64,000 bases of DNA from Caenorhabditis elegans. Its lineage: Eukaryota > Nematoda > Chromadorea > Rhabditida > Rhabditidae. A program made the position numbers and the translations under genes. Positions 10,584 through 31,138 of the stretch are shown piece by piece. The notes beneath the pieces are model-generated. The model was not told the DNA's origin. It searched no databases and saw only the letters and a list, made by a program, of their open reading frames with translations. Location: positions 5,704,001 to 5,768,000 of the forward strand of contig NC_003284.9 in the NCBI RefSeq assembly GCF_000002985.6, in the 5' to 3' direction. Numbering within the stretch: position 1 is the first letter of the stretch; every line of letters starts with the position of its first letter.

Positions 10584-13507
10584 ATGATTTTATTAATTCT
10601 GCTACCGGTTGCAATTTTTACTTATGTATTTTTACGGTGAGATCTCTTGGATTTATTTTCTTTCAACAATAAATAGTATTCAGAAATTTTAAATTATACT
10701 ACACACTTCACAAATGCGGCCTAAATCCAAGATTTGACATTTTCGGAATCAAGGGATTGTTGTGGCTGGACAGCTCTGCCGCCCATGAAAATTTCACACG
10801 AATGTGCTCAATGATCGGTGACCAAACGTTTTCTGTGCTCCGCGGAGCCACACCAGTCGTTATTACGAGCAATGTTGATTTGATTCACGCAATATCTACA
10901 GAACATTTTGACTGCTTCCATTCTAGAATTGTAAGTTGTTTATGGCAATTTTCGACTATAAATTTTACAAAACGTTAGAACAACTGTTAGAATATCTGAA
11001 AAAGTGCTTAAAAATGACCGGAAAATTAGAAGTTGCCGGATAACATTTTTTTATAACCATTTTACATTTTCAAATAACTTTGAGCTTATTTTCAAATGTT
11101 TACACTAAAAAAGTCATTTCCAATATTCTATTACCAAATTTTACTAAATAATATTGAGAGAGCATGCCACACTGGCTCATGTTGTAGAATTGCATTTGCT
11201 GCTCAATCCTGATTGTACACCAGGGCTCAAAAATGAAAAATTATTGCAATACTGCAAAAATTCTAAAACTTTGTATATTCTACAATAATTATCTTCAAGT
11301 AAACTCTAAAAACAAATTAAAAGACTAATTAATATTGACATTTCAGCCGGAAATCTTATCCGATGATCCAATTACATCTGACAATATTCACATGTTTGCT
11401 GCCAAAGGTGAGCGTTGGAAGCGCCTCCGGACACTAACAAGCTATGGATTGTCTACAGTCAAACTGAAATTGGTGAGACATATGTTTAACCACGATACTC
11501 ATCCTTTTCTGTTTAGCTATTTCCAACCATGGACACTTGTGTTTCTGAATTTATGGATCACGTGAACAGCCTGTCAGATGGTCAGAGTGTTGTTATCAAT
11601 CATTCCCATAGGTTTGAACAAGAGTGTTTATTTATGTATGAAGTCATTGTTTTTTTCAGTTTATTTCAAAACCATACGTCTTATGTGTTAGCCCGGTGCG
11701 CTTATGGTCACAAAGAGAAAAACCACAGAGTGAATAACTTTCTGGGTGTTTTCAGCAAGGCGTTTGGAAATTTTGCAGAGCTGCAAAAGTCGACTGCAGA
11801 AAAAATTGCTTGTGAGTCACGTATCGTTTTAGACAGCTATTTCAGTGGCACGAATTGCAGATATCTTCCCAGAAACAAAGCTAATTTTTAAAAATAGTTT
11901 TGTCGGACACTTCCTAAAAAGTGCAACTCAACAAAAATTCCTGGATTATTTACTTCACCTTATCTCCAATTTCCAATCTCGGAAAAATGTTGATAACAAT
12001 AATGGAATATGCTGCACGGAAAACGATCATTACAGTCTGCTCGGATTCTTTTTTGAACATCACAATGAGAAGAAGCTGATCGAGAAGGCAGAAGGGCAAA
12101 TTGATATGAAAAAAGTGAAAGTCGAGAAGAGTATCTCCTATGAGGTGTGAGTCTTGATTGTCTGTAGTCTTCTAGTTAAACACACTGAAGTTTATGTCAT
12201 TCACTACAAACATCTTCTTCGTCAACAAAAATAATGCATCAATAGTTCTGCTATTTCTGCAAAAAATGATCGGATAATTGAAAAACACAGAATTTTCTCA
12301 AATAAGTTTTGAATTCAAAACTGCCGTTCGAAAAATTTGTAAGCAGTAGGGAACTTTTTCAATACCACTCTTATTGTGCCAGCAGGGAAACAAATCACTC
12401 AAACAATTCTGACAAACTTTTGGAAATGTATATATTTTGTTCAAAGTAAACTTATGACAATTACCATGCTGCCCACATTTTGCAAACGTTTTGAAACGGA
12501 TCAAAACTATATCTAAAAAATTTGAAAATTCCCAAAAAACGGTATCAAATAAAACAAATTAAAATTTGAGAACGAAAACAAATACATAGTATCTACTGTA
12601 GTTTAAACTGCAGTAGAAGTTTGTAAATTTTTCGAGTTTTTTAAATATCAAAACTTGAGTTAAAATTGGTGAGCTTAATAACTTTCAAATTGTGGAATTA
12701 TCGAAATTCCGATATTCTGATTTTCTTTTTTCAAAAAAATTAATTAAATTTTTCAAAAACAATAATTAAATTTTCAAATTACGATTATTCAGGAAATTAC
12801 GGCACAGTGCAAGTTTATCTCTGTGGCCGGGTTTGACACTACATCCAATACGCTGACTTTGCTTTTCAACTTTCTTGCTAATAATCCGGATGTTCAGGAC
12901 AAAATCTACGAGGCTGAAATAAAGAATCAACCGGAACAAATCAGCTTTGAAACTGTATCTTCTCTTCGACTACTCCAAAATTGTATTTTTGAAACATTGC
13001 GACTTTTTCCACATGCTTCACCGTAAGTTTGCATGCGTTCAATATTTTCAAGTTATGAAAATGTTTAGGCTACAAACTCGAATTTGCACGGAGCCATTTA
13101 AAATCGGAAAATATCAGTTTTTGGAAAACGTACAAATCGTTGTTAACCCCTGGGGCCCTCATCACGATCGAGAAATTTGGGGAAACGATGTTGATTGTTT
13201 TCGGCCATCTAGGTTGGTCTTTACAATATTTTTGTTATTATCAATACTTTTTCACAGATTCGAAAATCTAACCGAACAACAAAGAAAGGCATTCATGCCG
13301 TTTGGTGTCGGGCCAAGACAATGCGTTGGAATGCGGTTTGCACTGCTGGAAATGAAAACAACTGCTTTTCGAATGCTGCAAAAATATTCCGTCTTTACAA
13401 ACTCACCGGTTCACGACAGACACGGGAAAACGGTTCGGATGACTGTCCGAGATACAGGAACAATCTGGCCAACTGATAAATTAGGACTTGTTTTGAAACA
13501 ACGCTAG
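10584..13507 (+). CDS. Cytochrome P450 monooxygenase (clan 3-like)
   Basis: Membrane-anchored haem monooxygenase, expected in the ER. Nine exons: 10584-10636, 10684-10930, 11347-11472, 11517-11611, 11660-11811, 11861-12144, 12793-13022, 13069-13212, 13258-13507. Phases agree and give 526 residues. The N-terminal anchor is MILLILLPVAIFTYVFL. The helix-C block is GERWKRLRTLTS. The I-helix is AGFDTTSN (331-338), the K-helix ExxR is ETLR (386-389), and the haem loop is FMPFGVGPRQCVG with Cys466 as haem ligand. All catalytic motifs are intact. The proline-rich hinge usual after the anchor is absent. The sixth exon start was placed at 11861 because the alternative at 11846 would leave a 34-bp intron. 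The poly(A) signal AATAAA is at 13571-13576. I cannot name the subfamily from sequence alone. By elimination among X-linked worm P450s, cyp-43A1 is a candidate. Confidence 0.9.
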
Positions 13508-13607
13508 CCTTCTCATATTATATGATGAACATTTAAAAACAAATTGTTCATTTATTAATTTCAAAAATTGAATAAATTGCAAAAGAAAAGAGGTTTTTTT
13601 TTAATAA

Positions 13608-16188
13608 TCACTTGTCAGATTTATGAGCCTGGTTTCGAGCTCTGCGAATGAAATTTCGTCGTTTTCTAGTTGCGTGATCTTCAAATCGAATAGTTTCCGT
13701 TCCGGTGCAAGGTCCCCATAGCTTGACAGTCTCCAACTTTTCCAGCATTTCTCCATTGTGCATCAAACTGTCACGAGCTTTGTATCCAGTAATAGTAGCG
13801 TTTAGGGAAGTTATATCCAATTTAGAGAACCTGAATTGAAAAATCAATTTATTATATGACACTGTTTCAAGACTATATATTATAACTAAAATCAGCCTAA
13901 AAATTACAGCCCAGAGGGATCACCACCAGGCAGTGTACCTGAATCCCAGATCCGCAGTGCATAGCACTTGAATAACGGATCGTCCTTTCATTTTTTTTAA
14001 AAAGGGAATAGCACTAAAAGTGAACAAAAATTTCTATAATACCAAAATATTTTTCGGAGTGTTCTAGGATGATATTCGGTTTTATTGCATGATTATATGG
14101 AATAAAAACTAAATTCCAGTCGCTAATTTTCGGACAAGACCAAATGGTCAAAGTTTTTGAACTTTTAAAAAATTAACGCAATCCTTTTAAACTTTCAGCC
14201 GCCATAAAACTTTATTAATAGTCTGAGCGTGTTTGTAAGTTTTAAACAAATTTTGCTACACATTTTAAGAACATTTATAGAGCAATAAAATTGGACCCTA
14301 AACATTTTGTTAATTACCTGTTATTTGGTACACTCCCTATGTACACAAATGGGATTTTGTACCCTCCCATGCACTCCAAAACAACTTCGTGTCTACCATG
14401 CACATGTGCATAAAAGACTCCAAGCCGTGGCACTTTTTGATTGGATTTAAAAGTTGCCTTCATATTTAACATCCAACTGTTTAACATCCGTTTGACCTTC
14501 ACGCTACGAGTGCCTGAGCATTGGTGCAAGTTGACGAGGATTGGGAGAGATGTATTCTAAAATGTTTGAAATTGCGTGAATAAAATTTCAAGACCCTGTA
14601 CACTAAGAATTATAAGTTCCTTGCTAAGATATTCGATCGGTGGAACCAAGTTCCAGTTGACAAACAGGGAAGATACTGTCACATTGTAGTCAATGGCGTT
14701 ATTGAGTTGAATTACAAAAGCACACATTTTTCCTTAAAACTAAAGTATCTCGTATTTTAACTGACTACTTCTGATACCGTTTTTGGAGCAAACTCTTTCA
14801 GTGTAAGCCAAACTTCCAGTGTACTCAACATCCATGTTTACCGGCTTTCGCGTAATGTCAGCAACAATCGAATGGTTTTTCACATAGTCGGTATACCTGA
14901 ATTAATTTTTTTTTGAAAAGTTAGCTAAAGTAAATTGCTAACCATGAGAGCATTGTATGCGCACAAAAGTTAAGAACACAGTCGTTGACATTGTTGTCGT
15001 AATCATGATTCCCTAATCCCAACAGTAATGGAATAGGAAAATTGTCGTACCAGACTTTCTGAATATAGAAGAGTCAACACCTTTTTTCATAGTCTTTACT
15101 TCAAAACTTACCCGAAACTCGTGTAACTGATGAAGATGCCCAAAATCAGTCAAATCGCCATTAATAATCAATGCTGCCGGCTTGTAGTCCATACTCCCAA
15201 TTAATGCATCAAGAGCTTGTCGCTGCACACGATTTGCAAACCTGCTCTCCAACGTGGTAGTTGATTCCTTACCCTGCCGCACTGTTTCATTAACTTCAAC
15301 CCCTGGTAGGAATTCAAGTTCCTAAAGTTTTTATTCATTTGGAATAATTATAATAATATTGTCATGTTATTTACATTGTCCAAAAAGAAACGGGCTCTAT
15401 TTTTTTTCGAAACATGTTTACACTGCACATTGTCTTGTTCACATGGGAAATGAAATTGAGTATCACCCATTAATAGGAATGTTAATATTTCTTCTGGAAT
15501 TGATGTAGCTGTAGAATTATCCAGAACTTCTTGTGGAATTTCTTAAAAAATGAATTTATATTAAATTTTTTAAATGTTTCTTTTTTAATTTTCAGTAAAC
15601 ATTGAATCCAGGGCTTTTTTTTTTGAAATCTTAATTTCAAAAATCAATATCAGAATTTTTGAAACAACTTTTGAAATATGATTGAACAGTAGATCGCATC
15701 ACAGTTCATTTACGGAGTTCGCATTATGCCATAGTGAGAAAAATGGGATCTTTGAGATCTGGGCAGGATGTAGAAGTGGGCATCACGAAAACGACAAAAA
15801 TGCCTCAGAAAGTTCTTCAGCCATCTCGAAACAAAATTTTTAGAAAAGTCAGAAACTTTTTTAGTAATGCCCAAAAATTTTCCAAAATCTTCAGACAGTT
15901 GTAGAAAGTTTTTTCAAAAATTTAAGAGCTTTGTTAAAAGAACTACATTAAAAGTTTTCAGACAAATGTAGAGATTTTCTTTCATGAGAGGCAGCTCGCT
16001 TTCAGGGCCTGGCCGAAACCTGCCCGGCCAAATTTGACCTCAAAACTTGAAATATCGTTCTTTGTATATATACGAAGTACATGCTTCAATCTATATTTCC
16101 AACCTGTGATGGTTCCATTCTCCTGAGATATTACAGTAGAAATGAATAAAATTGTAATAAATATCGCCAGCATAATTTCTTGGCGCAT
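13608..16188 (-). CDS. Secreted calcineurin-like metallophosphoesterase
   Basis: Predicted secreted or lysosomal dimetal phosphoesterase; the substrate is unknown. Nine exons: 16188-16104, 15541-15375, 15321-15112, 15058-14943, 14896-14778, 14732-14602, 14556-14318, 14013-13939, 13830-13608. Phases agree and give 454 residues. A signal peptide (MLAIFITILFISTVIS, about 6-21) opens the protein. Metal-binding motifs appear in family order: GDTQ (D55, Q57, where many relatives have DxH), NGDLTDFGH (D140), GNHD (N171-D173), a lone H287 in VNLHQ, and HVH (H327, H329). Potential N-glycosylation sites and paired cysteines fit an extracellular protein. The C-terminus is strongly basic. An acceptor 19 nt before the ATG (exon from 16207) suggests trans-splicing. 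It converges on the P450, with only 100 bp between the stop codons. Confidence 0.87.
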
Positions 16189-16887
16189 GAACGAAATGAA
16201 TATTTAACTGAAAAGTGTTGAGGAATAAAATGCTTGAAAATTGTGTTTGTTCTCGAAATATTTATATTAAAACGAATGGAATTTGTTGATTAAACCATCT
16301 CTTTTCACCCACCCCACATGATATAAACAATGACTTCTTCTTCTTCGTTGTCTTCTTTTTCTTTCTGCACCCCCTTCTCAAACAGCTATACGATTTATTT
16401 TTTCAGCATTGAGTTAGGAAATTGGCATCCAAGTTCAGTTACATGTAACATTTATTGACACTATAAGAACAAAAGTACATAATAAGTTATTGTTACATAT
16501 TAGATATTACGTGTAGTTTCAGTTTTTCTTAATGAAGACTTTTTGAATCGAATCGTTTTGATTTGAGAATGAAAAGTTTTGATTGTGCGATCTTTTTTCA
16601 TAGACACTGGTAGTTGGAAAGAATGAGAGGAATTGAAATTGACTAGAAAGAATTGCAAAAAGTGTTTAGATGGGAAATAGAAAGAAAATATGGAAAAGAT
16701 TAATGATAAAGAGATATCATAAAAATTACGAATTTAAAAAAAAACACTGTTTATGTTTCGAATTTATAAACAATACATAAACACTAGCTCCAGGTTGCGT
16801 TCAATGAAAATAAATAGGAAATGTAAAATGATAGAATGGAGAAAGAATCAAAAGAAGACACCGGCATCAATTCAATAACAATTTCAT
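16189..16887. other. Spacer between the metallophosphoesterase 5' end and the RGS gene 3' end
   Basis: About 700 bp. It must hold the metallophosphoesterase promoter and the 3' UTR of the RGS gene. I see no further gene. A pyrimidine-rich patch occurs at about 16330-16380. Confidence 0.4.
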
Positions 16888-24637
<7,750 letters not shown>

Positions 24638-24656
24638 TTATCAATGACCGACAGTG

Positions 24657-27600
24657 CTGAAAACCAAAAAATCAATAGTATACTCGTTTTTCTCATTTAA
24701 AAACGATCACTCCACAAAATATACATATGAAGTTTTTCGGTTGAAAAGTTGAATTTAGTGACAGAAAAAAGCAAAGATGTACATTAATCCGCGTCAATGT
24801 TCATCTTCTGTTATTATAGACGTGCATAGACACAAGGAAAAACATGTTTCAAGACAAAATGCAAATAATAGCCTTGCATGAGTCGTAGTAATAGTAGTCG
24901 TTGATGTAAAAAAGTGGTATTAGTTATCGCTTCGCGCGCCTCTTTTTTCTCTCTTTCTCATTCTTTCAAGCTCTCTCGCTCACTACACTCACGCCCGCGC
25001 ACACACAACTCATGAAACATAACTCACAGCAAAACTCACGCATGGATGGCTGAGTGCGCGAATGAAATGCTCAATGGCAGTGAGTGCCGTGGGAGGGAGT
25101 GGAAAAACGAAGAAGAGGACTAGAAGCAGGAGCAGGAGAAGAAGAAGAAGTAGCAAGGAGGAGAGGAGGAAGACGACTACCACGCATGTGGAGAGGGTGG
25201 CGTGTGCGGCAAATACTGAAGACATACATACACGACGATGATGGAGGTCTGAAAGGCAGAAAGAGGGACGTGGAGAGAGAGAAGGCTCGCGCACGCTGTG
25301 GCGTCTTTTTCCGAAAAACGATTTGTGTGAGCGGCGGCAAGGGTGCGACATGGGTTGCGCGAAATGCGAAAATGCGGGGAGTGCAACGACATGAGAGACG
25401 AGCAGACAGTTACGGAGAGGCTACTATTGGAAATGAAAAAAAGGCGGAGAGTTCTAAACAGAGAAAACAAAAAGAATAAGTTTGGGCAGAGAGAAGCAGA
25501 AGAGCAGAAAAGGAAGAAGAAGAAGAACGTGAAGGACTAGCTGCTGTTTCTGCTGCTTCGATCTTCATCGGTCGTCGTCGTCGCCTTCTTCTCCACCTTC
25601 TTCTTCTTTCGTGTCGTCGTTGTCGCGCAACTCTCTATTCTGTCATGCTTATGTAGAAGCGCCCCAAGGCAGGAGGCAGTTGCAAGCAGTAGGCCAATAT
25701 CCACTAGTGTTGCTCGTCCCTCTACAAGCACAGGTCGATAGATAAAAGCATTGCCCATTGCCTGCACATACTTTGCCAGACGCTGCTACACACAGAGTAC
25801 GGGACGACAACAAGTGTCCCTCCTTCTACTTCTTCGTTTTCTTCTTCTTCTTCAACTTCGTCGTCGTCTTCTTCTTTTTTTTTCCTTTCTTCAGGGCTCA
25901 CTATTTGATTGTCGTAGGCTTAATGATCCGCACTACTCTCCACGCAAATATAACTGAGCACAGACATTTCCTGTGCTTCTAGTTGAATGAATGAGTTTTG
26001 CGACACGCGATTCAGATTAGGTCTTTAAGTCTTCGCTGTGTAGACACACGAACAAGAGAATCTAAATTTGTTGAAAAATCACAATGCACAGCTCAAGACA
26101 ATTGCCAGATCACGAGCAATATTCATAATGCACAGTTCTGCATACAAGTGCTTCAGTTTCAGGAACATACCATAATAACATTTTTTTCCGCTAAATTTTT
26201 GAAACACATCGGAATACTAATGACATTAAACTAAATGAAGAATCAAAAAATATCAGGAAAAAGGTGTAGGCAACATTTCAGAAATGAAGAATATAGTACC
26301 AGTTATTCAGTTCTTTTAATTTCTGAATAAAACCAGTTCCTTCACAATGTTGCTCAAGAAATTGCCTTTTGCGCAATTTTTTTTAATTTTTAAGTGTTCA
26401 GAACTTTGTGTTAGCGAACAATGTCTAAAAAGGTTAATTTTGACGATTCAAAAGGGTTTTGTTCAAAAATATAAAAGTTGTTGAACGAATTGAAGGCAAT
26501 CGAAAAATGAAAAACTGTCTAAATTTACAACATTTGTCATTAAAAAAATCAAGGTATGAAGCACTGATCTAAAAACAGCGAAAGCCGGAAAAGATTCCTG
26601 CCAAATTCGTTTACATTTTGGTTCTACGAAAAGTGATTCATCAAAGTAAACAGTGGCTGAGGCAAGGCAGAGAGCATGTACACGACCTGACAAAATGAGT
26701 GGTGGTAAATCTCGCAAAATTCGCGATCCTACAAAATCGGGCATCCGAAATGAAATGCGACCTTGCAACTTGACTCGATGCTACGACGACAACAAGGATG
26801 CACGATGTTTGTGACTCATGATGTCCGGTGCTCTTGTGGGAAGACAGAGCAGCAAAACGAGCAAAAAGGGTCGAAGAGGTTAGAGGGGATATTGCAAATT
26901 TTTTCGAGAAGGACGGACCGCCGCGTGGTAGAAAAATGCGTTTTGACGGAAAATTGGAAGAGAAGATGGGCGTGGGCTTTGAAACGAGTGTTGGGGCTGC
27001 TGGTCCCCCGGAGTTGCATTCTGAACTGAAAAGAAGAGACAAAAAAAGAAACGAGGAGAGAAAAATAGGGCGGAAAGGAGAGTAAGGGAGAAAGAAAAGT
27101 GACACTGGAAAAATGTCTGTGAGACTTTTTGAATGTTTGTTTGCATTATTAAAATATATCTATTCAACAAAAAAATCACGACAACTCTCCATTAGTTTCA
27201 TTTTTTGATAGAATTGAGACTTGCCCAAAAAAGCATGACCATCATCATCATCATCATCATAAGAGGAAATGTTACAAACACAGTTTGAGAAAATTAATTT
27301 GAAAAATTTATATCACTTTCAATTACCGTAATTTCTCTAATAAATTTGCGCACTGGCTTGGTGTCAGGCCAGCCATTTGTTTTTAAAGGTGAGAAAACTT
27401 AAAACGCGTATGAATTGCCCTAAATATGCATTTTGTTTTTTTTTTTTAAGAACCCAAGATTGTATCAAAGATCAACATGTTTCTGAAGCCACGAGCAGGA
27501 GAATTAGTCTTGGAGAATTCGTCTGGCGACCTCTGTACAACACTATTGACATAAATGGTTTTGCAAGACTGTGTCACGCAGTTTCCAAAATCCAAGCTCA

Positions 27601-29516
27601 GAACTTGTAGGATGCTCGACTGTTTTAGCCATAGCGAATTAGATAATTGTAGACAGAACCTGATTCTCCAAAGCCGTATTTTACAGTTCACCTAAAAGTT
27701 TCCTATATTGTCTCAAATGTTTTTCATTTTGTATTGTAGTTTTTCGCTTCTCTGAGGGATTTTTAACAATTAAATTTAACTGAATTAATAGAGGCAATAT
27801 GGTTAATGGCATATGAAAGTTTGTCTGCTTTCAACTCTACAGATTTTGACAGCTTACATCTCAGTTCCCGTTTCTACTATCGAAAATTGTAGACTGGCAT
27901 AATATGGGCTCAATTTACTGATACTTTCATAAAACTTAAAAAAAAACAAACAAATAACCCGCCAAAGTAGAATGATGCTGTTGTAATTTTAATAGGAAAC
28001 ATACAGTAGCTTGAATAAATGTATCAACTTATCACATTAGTTTGGTTTTTTTGAACTAGTAGTTATTTCATTCTAGATAGTTAGAATCCAAAAAAAGTAG
28101 TCAAATCTTTAACATATATGGCCTGGAGCAAGGTTTTTATTCTATTTTAATGAAAACATGATTTTTTCAAATAGTTTGAACGTTTCGTTATAAATTTCAA
28201 CTTAAAAGTGTGCGATTCGTGAGGTGAAAATAAAAAAGAAAGCACAAAACAATTCTGATCAGTACATAAATTTAACATTAAATTTAATTGCAAAAAAAAT
28301 ATCTGATTTTTCTAGCATCGGCTACTATTTCAAAAAGATGTATTCAAACAATAAAAAGAATGTTCAATGATACAGTGTTTGTGCGTAGTTCTGAAATTTT
28401 GTGTTGTGGGTAATTCTGCAATACCCTGAGACATGAAATTTTTCCAGTAAAAAGTGTCTAGAAACCTTTACTCCCAAAAGAGTTTGTCGAATTTTAATGA
28501 CAGCGGCAGTTAGTAAAAATGCTCGTTGGAATAGTTACATTGCGTGGAATAGAACTTAAATGGCCAATTTCGTGATTAAAAAAACTAATTTCCTCCGTTG
28601 TGGATGAACTCCGATCACAATTTTGGAAAATCGGTTTCCTGGCATTGTGAACTCAATAAAAACCAAATCATGTTTCGGCTTATTCCAGAAGTATCCACAA
28701 CACAACGTTTTTAAGGGTGGCGTATACCTTGTTCGCGCTGTATTTCTAGAAAATACGAACTTTTTACAAAAAGCTTCAGCACAAAAGCCCAGTTCACCGG
28801 GTACATTGAAACTAAATTTTGTGAAAAATTTGAAATCGTTTTTTTAAATCACAAGTAAAGTGAGAAAAGTGACAAGAAAATTAAAATTAAATGTAAAGTC
28901 AAACGGATAATAGGATCTACCTAGTCGTTTTAAGTTTTTAAATTGGTTTTTCTCGTATGGTCTCTTTTATTATTACAGAAAAAGTGACGCTGATATAAAT
29001 GAAAGTCAGAAATAAAAAGAAATGAGATACAATCCTAAAAATTAGCAAACAAGTACAAATAGCTTTGTTTTTATAAAAAACTAACAACATGGCTTCAAAA
29101 ACTGATTAAAAATAAATTTTTTATTGTATTTCTTCACTACTTTGAATGTTTTTTCTACACTACTACTTTTGCCTGAATCTATAGCAACGATAAATGCCGA
29201 CACATCGTCCATATCTGATGCTGTTTAATTTTTTCTCATATTTTAAACAACTTGCCGAAATTTGCCATCGACCTATATAATTAAGACATACTAATTCAAT
29301 CACAAAAATGCATGTTTCTTGAGTCCAAGATAAGTTTGAGAACAAAGTCTCGTATTACATGAACATCTCCATTTTCCGTGCTTCCAATTTTAGGCATGCT
29401 ATTTCACTACGTCCCATGCCGCCACTCGGTCCAATTTCCTTTTTCTCTTACATGTCGTCCGGTGTGATATGTAACTGACAACAACAAAAACAACACGAAC
29501 AACTCTAGGGACTTAC
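24657..29516. other. Probable long 5' intron of the RGS gene
   Basis: About 4.9 kb between the acceptor before the RGS start codon and a good donor at 29516-29511 (GTAAGT on the minus strand). It contains a strongly purine-rich block at about 25080-25545, pyrimidine-rich blocks at about 25555-25625 and 25820-25890, and a short (ATC)n run at about 27241-27260. No coding exon was supported. Alternative promoters or first exons are possible here. Confidence 0.45.
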
Positions 29517-29640
29517 CTACACGCCGTATTGTCAGCAGCTCTATAGTTCGCTACTTGGCGACGGTTGATTGTAAACTTAACCTGTTTCTCACACAAACAC
29601 TAACAGAAACTGCACTCTTCTGATGTCTTCACTTGTGGAC
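29517..29640 (-). other. Probable 5' UTR exon of the RGS gene
   Basis: On the minus strand a stretch without in-frame coding potential ends in ...GGCGTGTAG followed by GTAAGTCCC, an ideal donor. The next good acceptor downstream on the same strand is the one 19 nt before the RGS ATG. The 5' limit is arbitrary. The assignment is inference from splice signals only. Confidence 0.4.
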
Positions 29641-30369
29641 GGCTCACGTCAAAACAGTATGAGCGTGTTTCTTATATGGAGTGGGTTAAATTATAGAAAA
29701 AAGAGTGAAATTAATGTAATACCTGATTAGAAAATGGTTATATGGTATAGTTGGAATAAGCGTTATCGTACCAACTTATCTGAAAATATATTGCGTAAAG
29801 GCAAACACTATAAAAGAGAAAAAGTAGAGGTACACATTTGTGTGGTCCAAACCAAAAACGATGAAACATACACGAAAGGAGGAAAGGGGGAAAAAGTGAG
29901 GAAAAGTGCACATTTCATTTCTAGAGCTCAGCCGCAAAAGAAATGAGCCTGGGAATGTCTGATACATTCTACGACAAGAACAAAGTGCGGGGATCGGCCA
30001 AGTTTTTGGGTGGAAGAGAGAGAGAGAGAGAGGGAAAAGGTATCATGTTTCAAAGCACAGTGCGCGTGGATTTCAGTAGAAAATGTGTGGGGCAGATTGG
30101 GCTTTAGGTGAGGTAGGGCCCCCTTATTTGCATACCATTAAGTGCACACATGATGAGTCTTCTCAAGTTTCTTCTACGCCAGATTCAATATGCCATGTGT
30201 GTTCTTATCCATGCTCTTGTCATCAACACAAGAAATATTAATATTGTTTATTCATAAAATGGCTCATCAATAATTTTGAATACAATATAGTGCGCCCAAC
30301 TTCTACTCCTTTAATTTAGAAGTTTCAGACATTTTAGAAGTTTTCTATAAGAAATCAGTTTTTGAATTA

Positions 30370-30801
30370 CCGTATATCTTCTATTAATATGGCCTCCCTA
30401 TTAGACTTGCACTCCCTATTAGCATTGCCCCTCGGAGACCTTCCGAAAATTGGTATTGAACTCCCTATTAGTCTTGCACTCTCTAATAGTCTTGCGTTAA
30501 CTTTTTTGTATTGCAAACCCGTCTCGCTAATTTCAGGATTTCAACAACATTTTTTGCCTATTTTGCAACAGTTTTCACATTTCTACGAGATTGAAGTTTT
30601 TGAACTTATATGAAAATCAAATTTTTCTGAATTTTTACATATGACTCGAGCTTTTTCAGGAAAAACTAGTAAGCTCAAAGTCAGAAAATGTTCTGAAAAT
30701 TAGTATTGCACTCCCTAATAGTCTTGCACTCCCTATTAGTATTGCAAGCGGGAAGACCATCGAAAAATAGTACTGCAGCCATATTAATAGAAGAAATACG
30801 G
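30370..30801. mobile_element. MITE with TA target duplication, copy 2 (inverted relative to copy 1)
   Basis: Ends CCGTATATCTTCTATTAATA and its mirror TTAATAGAAGAAATACGG are bounded by TA (30368-30369 and 30802-30803). The interior matches the element at 4257-4699 in reverse, including the GGGAGTGCAA-type subrepeats and a CGGGAAGACCATCGAAAAAT stretch. It encodes no transposase. Confidence 0.85.
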
Positions 30802-31138
30802 TAAGTTCAGCATGCAAAAAAACTTTGGTTGCCCAACATTCATTATAAATCCTTATATCCCATAAAAATTTGGATAAGGTAAAATTGAATAAAGGTTTCT
30901 AAAAAAATGAAATTTGAATTTTTGCTTGATTTTTTTTTCGTTATTCAAGTTTTTCTAAAGAGTTAAACTGCCAAAATGTTATGTTTCATAATTTGATGAA
31001 AGTTAAACTAAAAGACGACAGTTATCTACAAATTATTTTCAATTTTAATAAAATTGTCCTTATAAGCATTACTATTGAGAATTCACTGTATTACCTCAAA
31101 TAATATGGCACACCACTTTTTCACTTCAAAAGGATATA

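Noticed and set aside
11846-11860. Alternative upstream acceptor for P450 exon 6 adding five in-frame residues
   Set aside because: It would create a 34-bp intron, below the usual worm minimum. The acceptor at 11860 leaves a typical 49-bp intron in the same frame.
25084-25540. Arg/Lys/Glu-rich ORFs of 65-131 codons on the plus strand and Ser/Leu-rich ORFs opposite
   Set aside because: Pure compositional bias in a purine-rich block inside a probable RGS intron; no splice or start context.
26641-27105. 154-codon ORF on the minus strand
   Set aside because: Low-complexity Phe/Ser/Leu reading with overlapping ORFs in several frames, no recognisable domain and no supporting splice sites.
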